A DNA stretch of 12,031 nucleotides. Source: RGIG426 sp045643425. GTDB lineage: Bacteria > Bacillota > Clostridia > Oscillospirales > Acutalibacteraceae. The first letter of the stretch is position 1, and every line of letters starts with the position of its first letter. The position numbers were made by a program, and so were the translations under genes. The notes below the pieces were generated by a model that was given only the letters and a program-made list of their open reading frames with translations, searched no databases and had not been told where the DNA came from. Location of the stretch: NCBI GenBank assembly GCA_045643425.1, contig JAZUKW010000077.1, positions 1 to 12,031 of the forward strand, written 5' to 3'. This document shows positions 1-6,020 of this stretch, in pieces.

Positions 1-1
1 C

Positions 2-1258
2 GTCTCCTGCGGCGAGAATTTTCGCTTCGGAAACGGCGGCACGGGCGATGCAACGCTCTTAAAATCCCTCTGCGAAAAAGAGGGAATCCGCGTCGTCGTC
101 GCCGACACGGTGCTTTGCGACGGGGAAGCGGTCAGCTCCACTCGCATCCGCGAGACGCTCGCCGACGGAAACGTACCGCTTGCCAACCGCCTGCTCGGTC
201 ACGCGTTTTCGCTGACCGGTACGGTGGAGCACGGCTTCGGCCGCGGCAAAGCGCTCGGCTTCCCCACCGCGAACCTCGCCCTGCGCGACGGCTTCGCCGT
301 GCCGCGGCTCGGCGTATATCTCTCGGCGGTGGAGCTCGACGGCAACGTTTACTCGGCGCTGACGAACGTCGGCAGCCGCCCCACGTTCGGGCAAGACGCG
401 CCGCTTTGCGAAACGACGATTTTCGACTACTTTGGCGATTTATACGGAAAAGACGTCCGCGTTTCCCTCGTCCGCTTTTTGCGGGAGGAACGTGCGTTTT
501 CCTCCGAAGAAGAACTGAAAGCTCAAATCGAGCTCGACGTTGCCACCGCAAAAAAACACCTCGCCCCGACGGGCAAGGTGCGTGCGGTGCTGTTCGATTT
601 TGACGATACGCTCCAAAGCCGTCCGGCGGCGTATAAACGCTATGCCGACCGCTTTGTAAAGCGCCATTTCCCCGATTTACCGAAAGAAGAACAAGAAAGC
701 CGTTCCCTCGAGATGTGGCGTCGCAACGGCGACGGTCACGCCCACGTGAACGGCTCGAAATACATCCCCTATCCCGTTTATTTTGAAGAGCTTATCGACT
801 TGTGGGGGTGGCAAGACCCGCCGACGATCGACGAGCTTACCGCCGAGTGCCGCCAGGTGCTCGCAAGCGAAACGGTGCTGTTCCCCGAATCCGTCGGCAC
901 GCTTACGATGCTGCGGCAAAAGGGCGTTCTCGTCGGGCTGATTACCAACGGCTACAGCTCGATGCAGGGCCGAAAATTAGACGTTTCCGGGCTTCGTCCT
1001 CTGCTCGACGTCTCGGTCGTTTCGGGCGACGAGGGCATCCGCAAGCCCGACCCCGAGATCTTCCGCCGCGCCGCCGCTCGGCTCGGCGTTTCCCCCGCCG
1101 ACTGCGTCTACGTCGGCGATCATCCCTATTACGATTTATCCGGCGCGACAAAAGCCGGTATGCGCGTTATCTACGTCGATGCGTTCGGCCTACATTTGGC
1201 GGCCGACGTTCCGACGGTAACGTCCGTTTCCGAGATCCCCGAAATTCTCGATTTGTAA
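2..1258 (+). CDS. ribF: RibF (riboflavin kinase/FAD synthetase) fused to a HAD-family hydrolase, 5' partial
   Basis: The frame is open from base 2 with no start visible, so the gene begins upstream; 418 residues are seen. RibF phosphorylates riboflavin to FMN and adenylates FMN to FAD in the cytosol. The end of the nucleotidyltransferase domain is visible (GENFRFG at the edge, then SSTRIR near visible residues 45-50). The kinase domain follows, with GFPTAN (about 86-91), NVGSRPTF and the family Glu in CETTIFDY. The RibF part ends near base 565. After a linker of about five residues an intact HAD fold starts at about base 578: DFDDT (motif I, Asp nucleophile and acid/base), LITNG (motif II), RKPDPEIF (motif III Lys) and VGDHPYYD (motif IV). 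All catalytic residues are present. The fusion is unusual because RibF normally ends after the kinase domain. The HAD substrate is unknown; a flavin-pathway phosphatase is a reasonable guess only. The M at base 110 lies inside the domain and is not the start. Confidence 0.93.
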   Translation, partial: VSCGENFRFGNGGTGDATLLKSLCEKEGIRVVVADTVLCDGEAVSSTRIRETLADGNVPLANRLLGHAFSLTGTVEHGFGRGKALGFPTANLALRDGFAVPRLGVYLSAVELDGNVYSALTNVGSRPTFGQDAPLCETTIFDYFGDLYGKDVRVSLVRFLREERAFSSEEELKAQIELDVATAKKHLAPTGKVRAVLFDFDDTLQSRPAAYKRYADRFVKRHFPDLPKEEQESRSLEMWRRNGDGHAHVNGSKYIPYPVYFEELIDLWGWQDPPTIDELTAECRQVLASETVLFPESVGTLTMLRQKGVLVGLITNGYSSMQGRKLDVSGLRPLLDVSVVSGDEGIRKPDPEIFRRAAARLGVSPADCVYVGDHPYYDLSGATKAGMRVIYVDAFGLHLAADVPTVTSVSEIPEILDL

Positions 1259-1272
1259 GGAGTGTGTACGGT

Positions 1273-1917
1273 ATGCAGATTTCCCCCTCGATCCTCACCT
1301 GCGACTACGCCAAAATGGGCGAAGAATTGAAATTCGTTGAGCGCGCGGGCGTGGATATGGTCCACCTCGACGTAATGGACGGCGTGTTCGTCCCGAACCT
1401 GAGCTTCGGCCCTCCGGTCATCAAGCGCCTGCGCCCCGTGACCGATCTGCCGTTTGACGTACACCTGATGATGCAATACCCCGACCGCCTCATCGACGCG
1501 TTTATCGACGCGGGCGCGGATATTGTCAACTTCCACGTAGAAAGCGACGCGCCGATCGCCGCCACGATCGCGCACATCAAAGAGCGCGGCAAAAAAGCGG
1601 CGCTGACCGTAAAGCCGAAAACCGCGGTCGAAGACGTGTTCCCCTATCTCGACGAGTTGTCGCTCGTGCTGATCATGACCGTTGAGCCCGGCTTCGGCGG
1701 CCAACACTTTATGGCGGATATGCTCCCGAAGGTGGAAGCTCTCGTGAAAGAACGCGAGCGCCGCGGCCTCGATTTCGTCATCGAGATCGACGGCGGTGTC
1801 AACCGCGATACCGCCAAGGCGTGCGCCGATGCGGGCTGCGACGTGGTCGTTGTCGGCAGCGCGTTTTTCAACGACGCCGATGCCGCCGATTTAACCAAGT
1901 TCGTTCAGTCGCTGTAA
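1273..1917 (+). CDS. rpe: Ribulose-phosphate 3-epimerase
   Basis: Interconverts D-ribulose 5-phosphate and D-xylulose 5-phosphate in the pentose phosphate pathway, in the cytosol. The 214-residue product has the usual family length and opens with the typical ISPSIL. The expected metal ligands are visible: H31 and D33 in VHLDVMDG, H64 in DVHLMM, and D173 in EIDGGVN. The phosphate-binding stretches VEPGFGGQ (about 137-144) and VVVVGSAFF (about 191-199) are also there, so the TIM barrel looks complete and active. The ATG at 1273 is chosen because AAGGAG lies 10 bases upstream and the protein starts exactly at the family N terminus. It follows the RibF-HAD gene by 14 bases and is probably co-transcribed with it. 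Its last 27 bases overlap the 3' end of the convergent mecA-like gene. Confidence 0.97.
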   Translation: MQISPSILTCDYAKMGEELKFVERAGVDMVHLDVMDGVFVPNLSFGPPVIKRLRPVTDLPFDVHLMMQYPDRLIDAFIDAGADIVNFHVESDAPIAATIAHIKERGKKAALTVKPKTAVEDVFPYLDELSLVLIMTVEPGFGGQHFMADMLPKVEALVKERERRGLDFVIEIDGGVNRDTAKACADAGCDVVVVGSAFFNDADAADLTKFVQSL

Positions 1918-2415
1918 CGCGTGATCGGCAAAAACGAGCGTGCCGTGCTCCGCTAAAAACGCGGCGGCCGTCGCTCCGTATGCCGTTTCGGCGCCGAACT
2001 CCCAAAGCAGCGCCTCCTCGCGCTTCGTATCCGTATCGACAACCAAAACCGCGTTGCCGTTCCACGTATACAGCGCGCTGGCCGCTTCGGTTTCGGCGAC
2101 CGCTTTGGAAAAGGAAAACAACCCGTCCGCATCGGAAAATACCGCGATCAGCGGGCGGCGGCGACGCTTACGGGCGTACCGGTGTCTTCCCGACAACAGC
2201 AAAAAACAACCGCCCTCGGCCGGAAATGCCTCGGCGGTCACTCCGTCGGCGCCCCATTCCTCTTCGGCGCCGATCGCGGTCAAAATAGCAGAGAGCAGGG
2301 CCTTGGTGGTCGGAGAATTTCCGTCCAGCCCGTCAAAGCTCAAGCCCCATTCCCGCAATTCCTCATCGCTGACAAATACACGGTAATTTCCGTTCCCCAA
2401 CCGTTCCCGTTCCAC
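1891..2415 (-). CDS. mecA: MecA-type ClpC adaptor protein
   Basis: MecA-family adaptors deliver substrates to the ClpCP protease in the Firmicutes cytosol. The 174-residue product has the family's two-part layout. An N-terminal substrate-binding part begins MERERLGNGNYRVFVS and continues with an acidic helix. A C-terminal ClpC-binding part carries LYTWNGNAVLVV and ends with LAEHGTLVFADHAL near residues 154-166, matching the family's EHG-containing tail. The linker contains an unusual basic run (RHRYARKRRRRP, about 77-88). The start is taken as GTG at 2413-2415, since a Shine-Dalgarno AAGGGGGTG lies seven bases upstream and this start reproduces the family N terminus. The longer open frame up to 2463 has no matching sequence. 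In an organism without obvious competence genes here, its role is more likely general proteolysis control. The family call rests on pattern similarity read by eye. Confidence 0.8.
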   Translation of the reverse strand: MERERLGNGNYRVFVSDEELREWGLSFDGLDGNSPTTKALLSAILTAIGAEEEWGADGVTAEAFPAEGGCFLLLSGRHRYARKRRRRPLIAVFSDADGLFSFSKAVAETEAASALYTWNGNAVLVVDTDTKREEALLWEFGAETAYGATAAAFLAEHGTLVFADHALQRLNELG

Positions 2416-2421
2416 GGCGTT

Positions 2422-2430
2422 CACCCCCTT
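2422..2430 (-). promoter_or_regulatory. Ribosome binding site that fixes the mecA GTG start
   Basis: AAGGGGGTG on the minus strand is separated by six bases from the GTG at 2413-2415. It supports this GTG over the in-frame ATG at 2434-2436, which lies just before the site and has no purine-rich sequence suitably placed upstream of it. Confidence 0.65.
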
Positions 2431-2434
2431 TTTC

Positions 2435-2463
2435 ATTCTATGAGAGAACGCGCGGTTTTGCAA
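2435..2463 (-). promoter_or_regulatory. Probable sigma-A promoter of the mecA-like gene
   Basis: On the minus strand, TTGCAA (2458-2463) and TAGAAT (2435-2440) are separated by 17 bases, close to the TTGACA/TATAAT consensus. Transcription would begin around 2427-2429, at or just inside the Shine-Dalgarno sequence, giving a very short leader of roughly 12-15 bases. That closeness is odd and lowers confidence. Confidence 0.5.
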
Positions 2464-2504
2464 GCGGGAAACGGTGGAAACTCATTCAAAAAGGAGGTGT
2501 CGTT

Positions 2505-3770
2505 ATGTCCGTGACCTACCCGCAATATGCGCTCTCGTTCCCCTCGGAAAAAGAGCCTGCCGCATTCCTGCCCCTGCTGGAGCTGTGTCAAATGCCAAAG
2601 CTACTGTTGCCGCTTCCCGCTCGCGACACGACCGACGGCGAGCAGCAAGCGCACCCTGCGCTTTCGGTCGAGACGTACGACACTGTCACCCGCGGGCAGA
2701 AATTGACCGACGGCGAACAGCCGCTTTACGCCCCCGTCACCGGCATCATCGCCGGTCAAAAGACGTTGACCCACCCGCTTTTCGGCGATACGGAATACGT
2801 GGAGCTGGATGCGCTGACCTTAACCGAGGAGGAGCCCGCCCCTACGGACGTGTTCACCCTCTCTTCTGAGGACATTCTCGAAGCCTGCCGCAACGCCGCC
2901 ATTGTGGACGAGCTGGACGGCACCCTTTTATACGATAAATTACAAGCGCTTGCGGAAAATCCGCCGGCGCTGTTGGTTGCGGACGCCGTCAACGACCAGC
3001 CTTACGGCTCGGCGGGAATCGCGACGCTGCGCGCTTACGGCTCGCTGTGTGCCGACGGTTTGATGTTGGCCGCCAAAGCGGTCGGCGCGGCGGAGTACAC
3101 CGTGCTGCTGCGCGCGGACAGACCGACGTTCAAAGAAATCGAGGCGCTGCTCCCGAAAGGGCGGCTGACCGCCGATCGGCGCGACGTCTATCCTCACCGC
3201 ACCGTTTTCAAAAAACGAGCGGACGTGTGTATCGGTATCCAAGCGTGCCTCGCGCTGTATCGTGCCTGCGCCTTCGGCGAGCGCCACGGCCGCCTCATCG
3301 TCACCGTGGCCGGCGACGCGGTGTCCCTGCCCTCCAACGTGATCGTGCCGAACGGCACCCCGCTGTCGGAGGTGTTTTCGCTGTGCGGTTTGATCGAGGA
3401 ACCCGCCTACTACGTCCTCGGCGACAGCTTCACCGGCGTTGCCGTCGAATCGGACGAGTTGCCTGTTCTGTTCCCCGTCACCTGCGTGCTGGCGATGAAA
3501 AAGCCGAAAGAAACCGCCGCCCACGCCTGCATCGGCTGCGGGCGGTGCGCCGCGGTCTGTCATAAACACCTGCTGCCGTATGAAATCGGCCGCCGGGTGG
3601 AAAACCGGCAGTTTCGGATGCTGCCGTATCTCTCCCCGCGGGACTGCGACGGCTGTAACGCCTGCTCGGTCGTCTGCCCCGCCAACCGCCCCGTCGCCGA
3701 TTTAGTGCGACAGGGCACGGAGGAAAGCCTCCGCGTTATGCTTCATTGGGGGGTGCACGATTATGAATAA
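2505..3770 (+). CDS. Divergent RnfC-like subunit with two [4Fe-4S] motifs but no recognisable flavin/NADH site
   Basis: RnfC is the peripheral subunit that exchanges electrons with NAD(H) in the Rnf ion-pumping complex. The 421-residue product follows the RnfC plan. There is an N-terminal lipoyl-like part (about 50-90, with VTRGQKL and LYAPVTGII) and a central Complex1_51K-like region (about 120-240). An SLBB-like region (about 275-325, VIVPNGTP) is followed by two ferredoxin motifs, C342-C345-C348-C352 and C381-C384-C387-C391. The last Cys of the first motif is followed by His, not the usual Pro. What is missing is notable. Where the family has a glycine-rich GGAxFPT loop, this protein reads AAIVDELDGTLLYDKL (131-146), and the ECEPY-type motif is NDQPY (163-167). 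ATG at 2505 is preceded by AAGGAGG. It heads the operon and overlaps the next gene by eight bases. NADH oxidation is doubtful; the family assignment is firm. Confidence 0.88.
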   Translation: MSVTYPQYALSFPSEKEPAAFLPLLELCQMPKLLLPLPARDTTDGEQQAHPALSVETYDTVTRGQKLTDGEQPLYAPVTGIIAGQKTLTHPLFGDTEYVELDALTLTEEEPAPTDVFTLSSEDILEACRNAAIVDELDGTLLYDKLQALAENPPALLVADAVNDQPYGSAGIATLRAYGSLCADGLMLAAKAVGAAEYTVLLRADRPTFKEIEALLPKGRLTADRRDVYPHRTVFKKRADVCIGIQACLALYRACAFGERHGRLIVTVAGDAVSLPSNVIVPNGTPLSEVFSLCGLIEEPAYYVLGDSFTGVAVESDELPVLFPVTCVLAMKKPKETAAHACIGCGRCAAVCHKHLLPYEIGRRVENRQFRMLPYLSPRDCDGCNACSVVCPANRPVADLVRQGTEESLRVMLHWGVHDYE

Positions 3771-4746
3771 CCTGCGAAAAGCCCCGTTCTCCAAAAACAG
3801 TGTAAAGGTATCTTCCTTGTCATTCGACGTGCTGTTCGCGCTGTTGCCCGCCGCCGTTTTCGGCGCGGTGCTGTTCGGCGTGCGCGCCTTGATCGTCTGC
3901 GGCGTCTCGGTCGCGGCCGCCATGCTCTTTGAATATCTCGGCTGTCTGGTCGCCCGCAAGCCGTCCACCCTTTCGGACGGCACCGCCGCCGTCACCGGAC
4001 TGATCATCGGTCTTTTGATGCCCGCCTCCGTACCGCTGTTCGTGGCGATCGCGGCGGATGCGTTTGCCATTCTGCTTGTGAAGATCCCCTTCGGCGGAAG
4101 CGGACGCAACCTCTTTAACCCCGCCGCCGCGGGTGTGGCGTTCGTCACGCAATGCTTCTCGCATCACGTGTTCGCCTACCCTGCAAAGGGAACAGCCATT
4201 CCACTGACCGTCTTTAATACCGACGTCACGCTCAGCTCGTCCCCTGCCGGTCTTTTGAAAACCGGCGGCAGCACCGCGTTCTCCTCTGTGGATCTGTTGG
4301 TCGGGCAGGTCACCGGTGCGATCGGCACCGTCGCCATTTTGGTGCTGTGTGCGGGAGCGGTGTACCTATTTGCCCGCCGCGCCGCCGCGCCGCTGCTCAC
4401 GATCTCCTGCCTCGCCACCTGCGCGGTCATCGCCGCCTTGTGTCCCCGCGCGGCGGACGTCACGTGGTACCAAAGCATTCTGTTTGAGCTTTGCTCCGGG
4501 TATCTCGTGTTCGGCGCCGTGTTTATGCTGAACGATCCCGTCACCTCACCCCGTCACCCGCTGGCGCACGTGTTTTACGGTGTAATGGTGGGCGCCCTTA
4601 CCATGCTGCTGCGTCACATCGGCCGGTTTGAGGAGGGCTTCTGCTTCGCGCTATTGCTTTGCAACACGCTTTCCAACGTGTGTGACCGCGCCGCGTGGCG
4701 GTTGACGCGTCCTCGACGCGAAAAACGAAAGGAGCGTGACGTCTGA
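3763..4746 (+). CDS. Divergent RnfD-like membrane subunit lacking the usual flavinylated Thr
   Basis: RnfD is a polytopic subunit that in standard complexes carries FMN linked to a Thr and takes part in ion pumping. The 327-residue product keeps family hallmarks: SDGTAAVTGLIIGLLMP (71-87), KIPFGGSGRNLFNPAA (107-122) and FMLNDPVTSPRHP (254-266). It also has many hydrophobic segments and a basic C-terminal tail. The covalent-FMN loop, usually of SGATPL type, reads LSSSPAG (157-163), with Ser160 where the Thr should be. The following GETSAL-like motif reads GTVAIL (188-193). Flavinylation therefore looks unlikely or altered. The start overlaps the end of the RnfC-like gene by eight bases with GGGGGGTG upstream, which suggests translational coupling. 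The next gene starts on the last base of this stop codon, leaving no room for rnfG, which normally follows rnfD. Confidence 0.9.
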   Translation: MNNLRKAPFSKNSVKVSSLSFDVLFALLPAAVFGAVLFGVRALIVCGVSVAAAMLFEYLGCLVARKPSTLSDGTAAVTGLIIGLLMPASVPLFVAIAADAFAILLVKIPFGGSGRNLFNPAAAGVAFVTQCFSHHVFAYPAKGTAIPLTVFNTDVTLSSSPAGLLKTGGSTAFSSVDLLVGQVTGAIGTVAILVLCAGAVYLFARRAAAPLLTISCLATCAVIAALCPRAADVTWYQSILFELCSGYLVFGAVFMLNDPVTSPRHPLAHVFYGVMVGALTMLLRHIGRFEEGFCFALLLCNTLSNVCDRAAWRLTRPRREKRKERDV

Positions 4747-5408
4747 TGCCTCGTCGCTCCCGAAAAACCTATCGCAATCTCTTTTTGGATCGCGCCGTGA
4801 CCGACAACCTGGTGCTTGTCGAGGGTGTCGGTCTTTGCCCGCTGATCGGCGGCGCCACCACTTTAAAAGCCGGTGTCACACTGTTTTTGTGTGCCACCGT
4901 GACGCTGATCGCCACCAATCTGTTTATGCTCGCCTTTTGCAAACGGCTCACCGGCGCCTTGCGCATCACGGTGCATACGCTGTTCGCTTCCCTGCTTCTT
5001 TGCGGCGAAGCGTATCTCATCAACGCGACCGTCTCCACCGAGCTGTATGCGGCGCTGTATCTCTTTTTGCCGCTGTTGTCGGTGACGACGCTGTTCGCCT
5101 ATCACGGCGACAACGCCGTAGGCGCGTTTGACCCGATGGCGGGATTCCTCGACGCGTTCGCGTCGGCGCTCGGCTTCGGCGTGGTGCTGTGTCTGACCGG
5201 CGCCGTGCGCGAGATCGCCGCCCGCCGTACCTTGTGGGATCTGCCGCTGCCGCTGCCCGTTGACCTGCCGGAAGCCGCCCAACCCTTTGCCGCTTTCCTG
5301 CTTATCGGGCTTTTGGCCGCTTTGCTGCAGCGCGTAAAAGCGCTGACCGAAAATCGCCGCCGTCTGAACGCAGACGAGGCGGAGACGGGAGGTGCGGAGC
5401 ATGAGTGA
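4746..5408 (+). CDS. Divergent RnfE-like (NqrD family) membrane subunit
   Basis: RnfE pairs with RnfA in the membrane; in standard complexes each gives two Cys to a shared [2Fe-2S] cluster. This 220-residue protein starts with a basic stretch and then has DNLVLVEGVGLCPLIGG (20-36), matching the family segment ENPxxVxxLGLCP, so the first Cys (C31) is kept. About six hydrophobic segments follow, and ALGFGVVLCLTGAVREI (141-157) matches the family's LGFxLALxxLGxIRE. The second Cys, usually in PLIVVNC, is gone: the segment reads FLPLLSVTTLF (107-117) with Thr115 in its place. The family's AEAFA-type sequence that follows is replaced as well. The ATG overlaps the RnfD stop codon by one base (TGATG), with AAAGGAG upstream. 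RnfE fits better than RnfA because of the GLCP and REI context and its place in the operon. Confidence 0.85.
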   Translation: MPRRSRKTYRNLFLDRAVTDNLVLVEGVGLCPLIGGATTLKAGVTLFLCATVTLIATNLFMLAFCKRLTGALRITVHTLFASLLLCGEAYLINATVSTELYAALYLFLPLLSVTTLFAYHGDNAVGAFDPMAGFLDAFASALGFGVVLCLTGAVREIAARRTLWDLPLPLPVDLPEAAQPFAAFLLIGLLAALLQRVKALTENRRRLNADEAETGGAEHE

Positions 5409-5997
5409 GTTTGCAAACGCTCTCTTGTATTTTCTTGCCGCCGCGTTTTTCCAAAACCTGGTGCTGACCACCGGTATCGGCACGGCGCTGGCCCTTCGCC
5501 TGACGCGCCGCCCCGAAAACCGCATCACCTTTGCCGTCTGCCTGCTGGTCTTTTCGGTAGCCACCGTGCTGTGCTTCCACCCCATCGACCATGCCCTCGG
5601 CACCGGCGAAACCGCCAAGCTGCTGCGTCCGGTGATTCTTATTGCGATCTCCGCCACGTGGTTTTTGCTGGCAACCGGCATCTTGAAGCTCGCAGCGCCT
5701 CGGCTGTATAACAACGTGCGCGCCCTGCTTCCCTATGCCGCGATCAACACGGTCGTTACCGGCGTGGGGCTTATCGCCAACCACCAATTCCAAGCCGGAC
5801 TTGCCGTCTCCGTCGGTCTTGCCGCCGGTGCGAGCATCGGCTTCTTCCTCGTGTTTCTGCTGCTCGGCGAGGGAATCGACCGTATGAGTCACCCGGATAT
5901 GCCAAAGGCGTTTGCGGGACTTCCCTCCCAGCTCTTGTATCTCGGCATTATCGCGTTGGCACTGTGCGGCTTTGCCGCCGATATTTCGTTTATTTAA
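5401..5997 (+). CDS. Divergent RnfA-like (NqrE family) membrane subunit lacking both cluster Cys
   Basis: RnfA is the inverted partner of RnfE. The 198-residue, six-segment membrane protein is recognisable from FFQNLVLTTGIG (16-27), RLYNNVRALLPYAAINT (101-117) and especially DMPKAFAGLPSQLLYLG (166-182), the family's PKAFxGLPI segment near the C terminus. Both Cys that bind the intramembrane [2Fe-2S] cluster are replaced. The family's GICPFLG is GIGTALA here (Gly27), with two residues fewer before it, and the family's TTNCAVLG is AINTVVTG (Thr117). ATG at 5401 is preferred over the in-frame GTG at 5392, which sits inside the ribosome binding site GGGAGGTG (5387-5394). It overlaps the RnfE-like gene by eight bases. 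The following gene starts 24 bases downstream and is not rnfB, which usually ends this operon. Confidence 0.87.
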   Translation: MSEFANALLYFLAAAFFQNLVLTTGIGTALALRLTRRPENRITFAVCLLVFSVATVLCFHPIDHALGTGETAKLLRPVILIAISATWFLLATGILKLAAPRLYNNVRALLPYAAINTVVTGVGLIANHQFQAGLAVSVGLAAGASIGFFLVFLLLGEGIDRMSHPDMPKAFAGLPSQLLYLGIIALALCGFAADISFI

Positions 5998-6004
5998 TTT
6001 CCCC

Positions 6005-6013
6005 AAAGGAGGG
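6005..6013 (+). promoter_or_regulatory. Ribosome binding site that fixes a TTG start
   Basis: AAAGGAGGG is a near-perfect Shine-Dalgarno sequence, followed by a seven-base spacer and TTG at 6021. No in-frame ATG or GTG lies at a suitable distance, so the downstream gene very probably starts with TTG. Confidence 0.8.
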
Positions 6014-6020
6014 CTTTTTC

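Noticed and set aside
802..1272. N-terminal extension of rpe in the same frame
   Set aside because: The extension is Arg-rich and lies over the HAD domain coding region in another frame. The true start at 1273 has a good ribosome binding site and matches the family N terminus.
1918..1980. A terminator hairpin after rpe
   Set aside because: Only short imperfect pairings (such as CCGC with GCGG around 1951-1965) are visible and no T run follows.
2416..2504. A promoter for the Rnf-like operon on the plus strand
   Set aside because: TTGCAA at 2458-2463 is palindromic and could serve as a -35, but nothing resembling TATAAT lies 16-18 bases downstream on the plus strand. Other candidates have wrong spacing.
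5392..5400. GTG at 5392 as the start of the RnfA-like gene
   Set aside because: It falls inside the GGGAGGTG ribosome binding site that serves the ATG at 5401.
4863..5714. A 283-residue minus-strand open frame across the RnfE/RnfA-like genes
   Set aside because: It crosses two overlapping real genes on the other strand, is low-complexity Gln/Arg-rich near its C terminus, and has no start signal.
2505..5997. Sequencing errors or pseudogene decay as the cause of the odd Rnf motifs
   Set aside because: All four frames are full length, overlap in the manner of coupled genes and keep scaffold motifs. The changes are in-frame substitutions at several separate sites, which errors would not produce.
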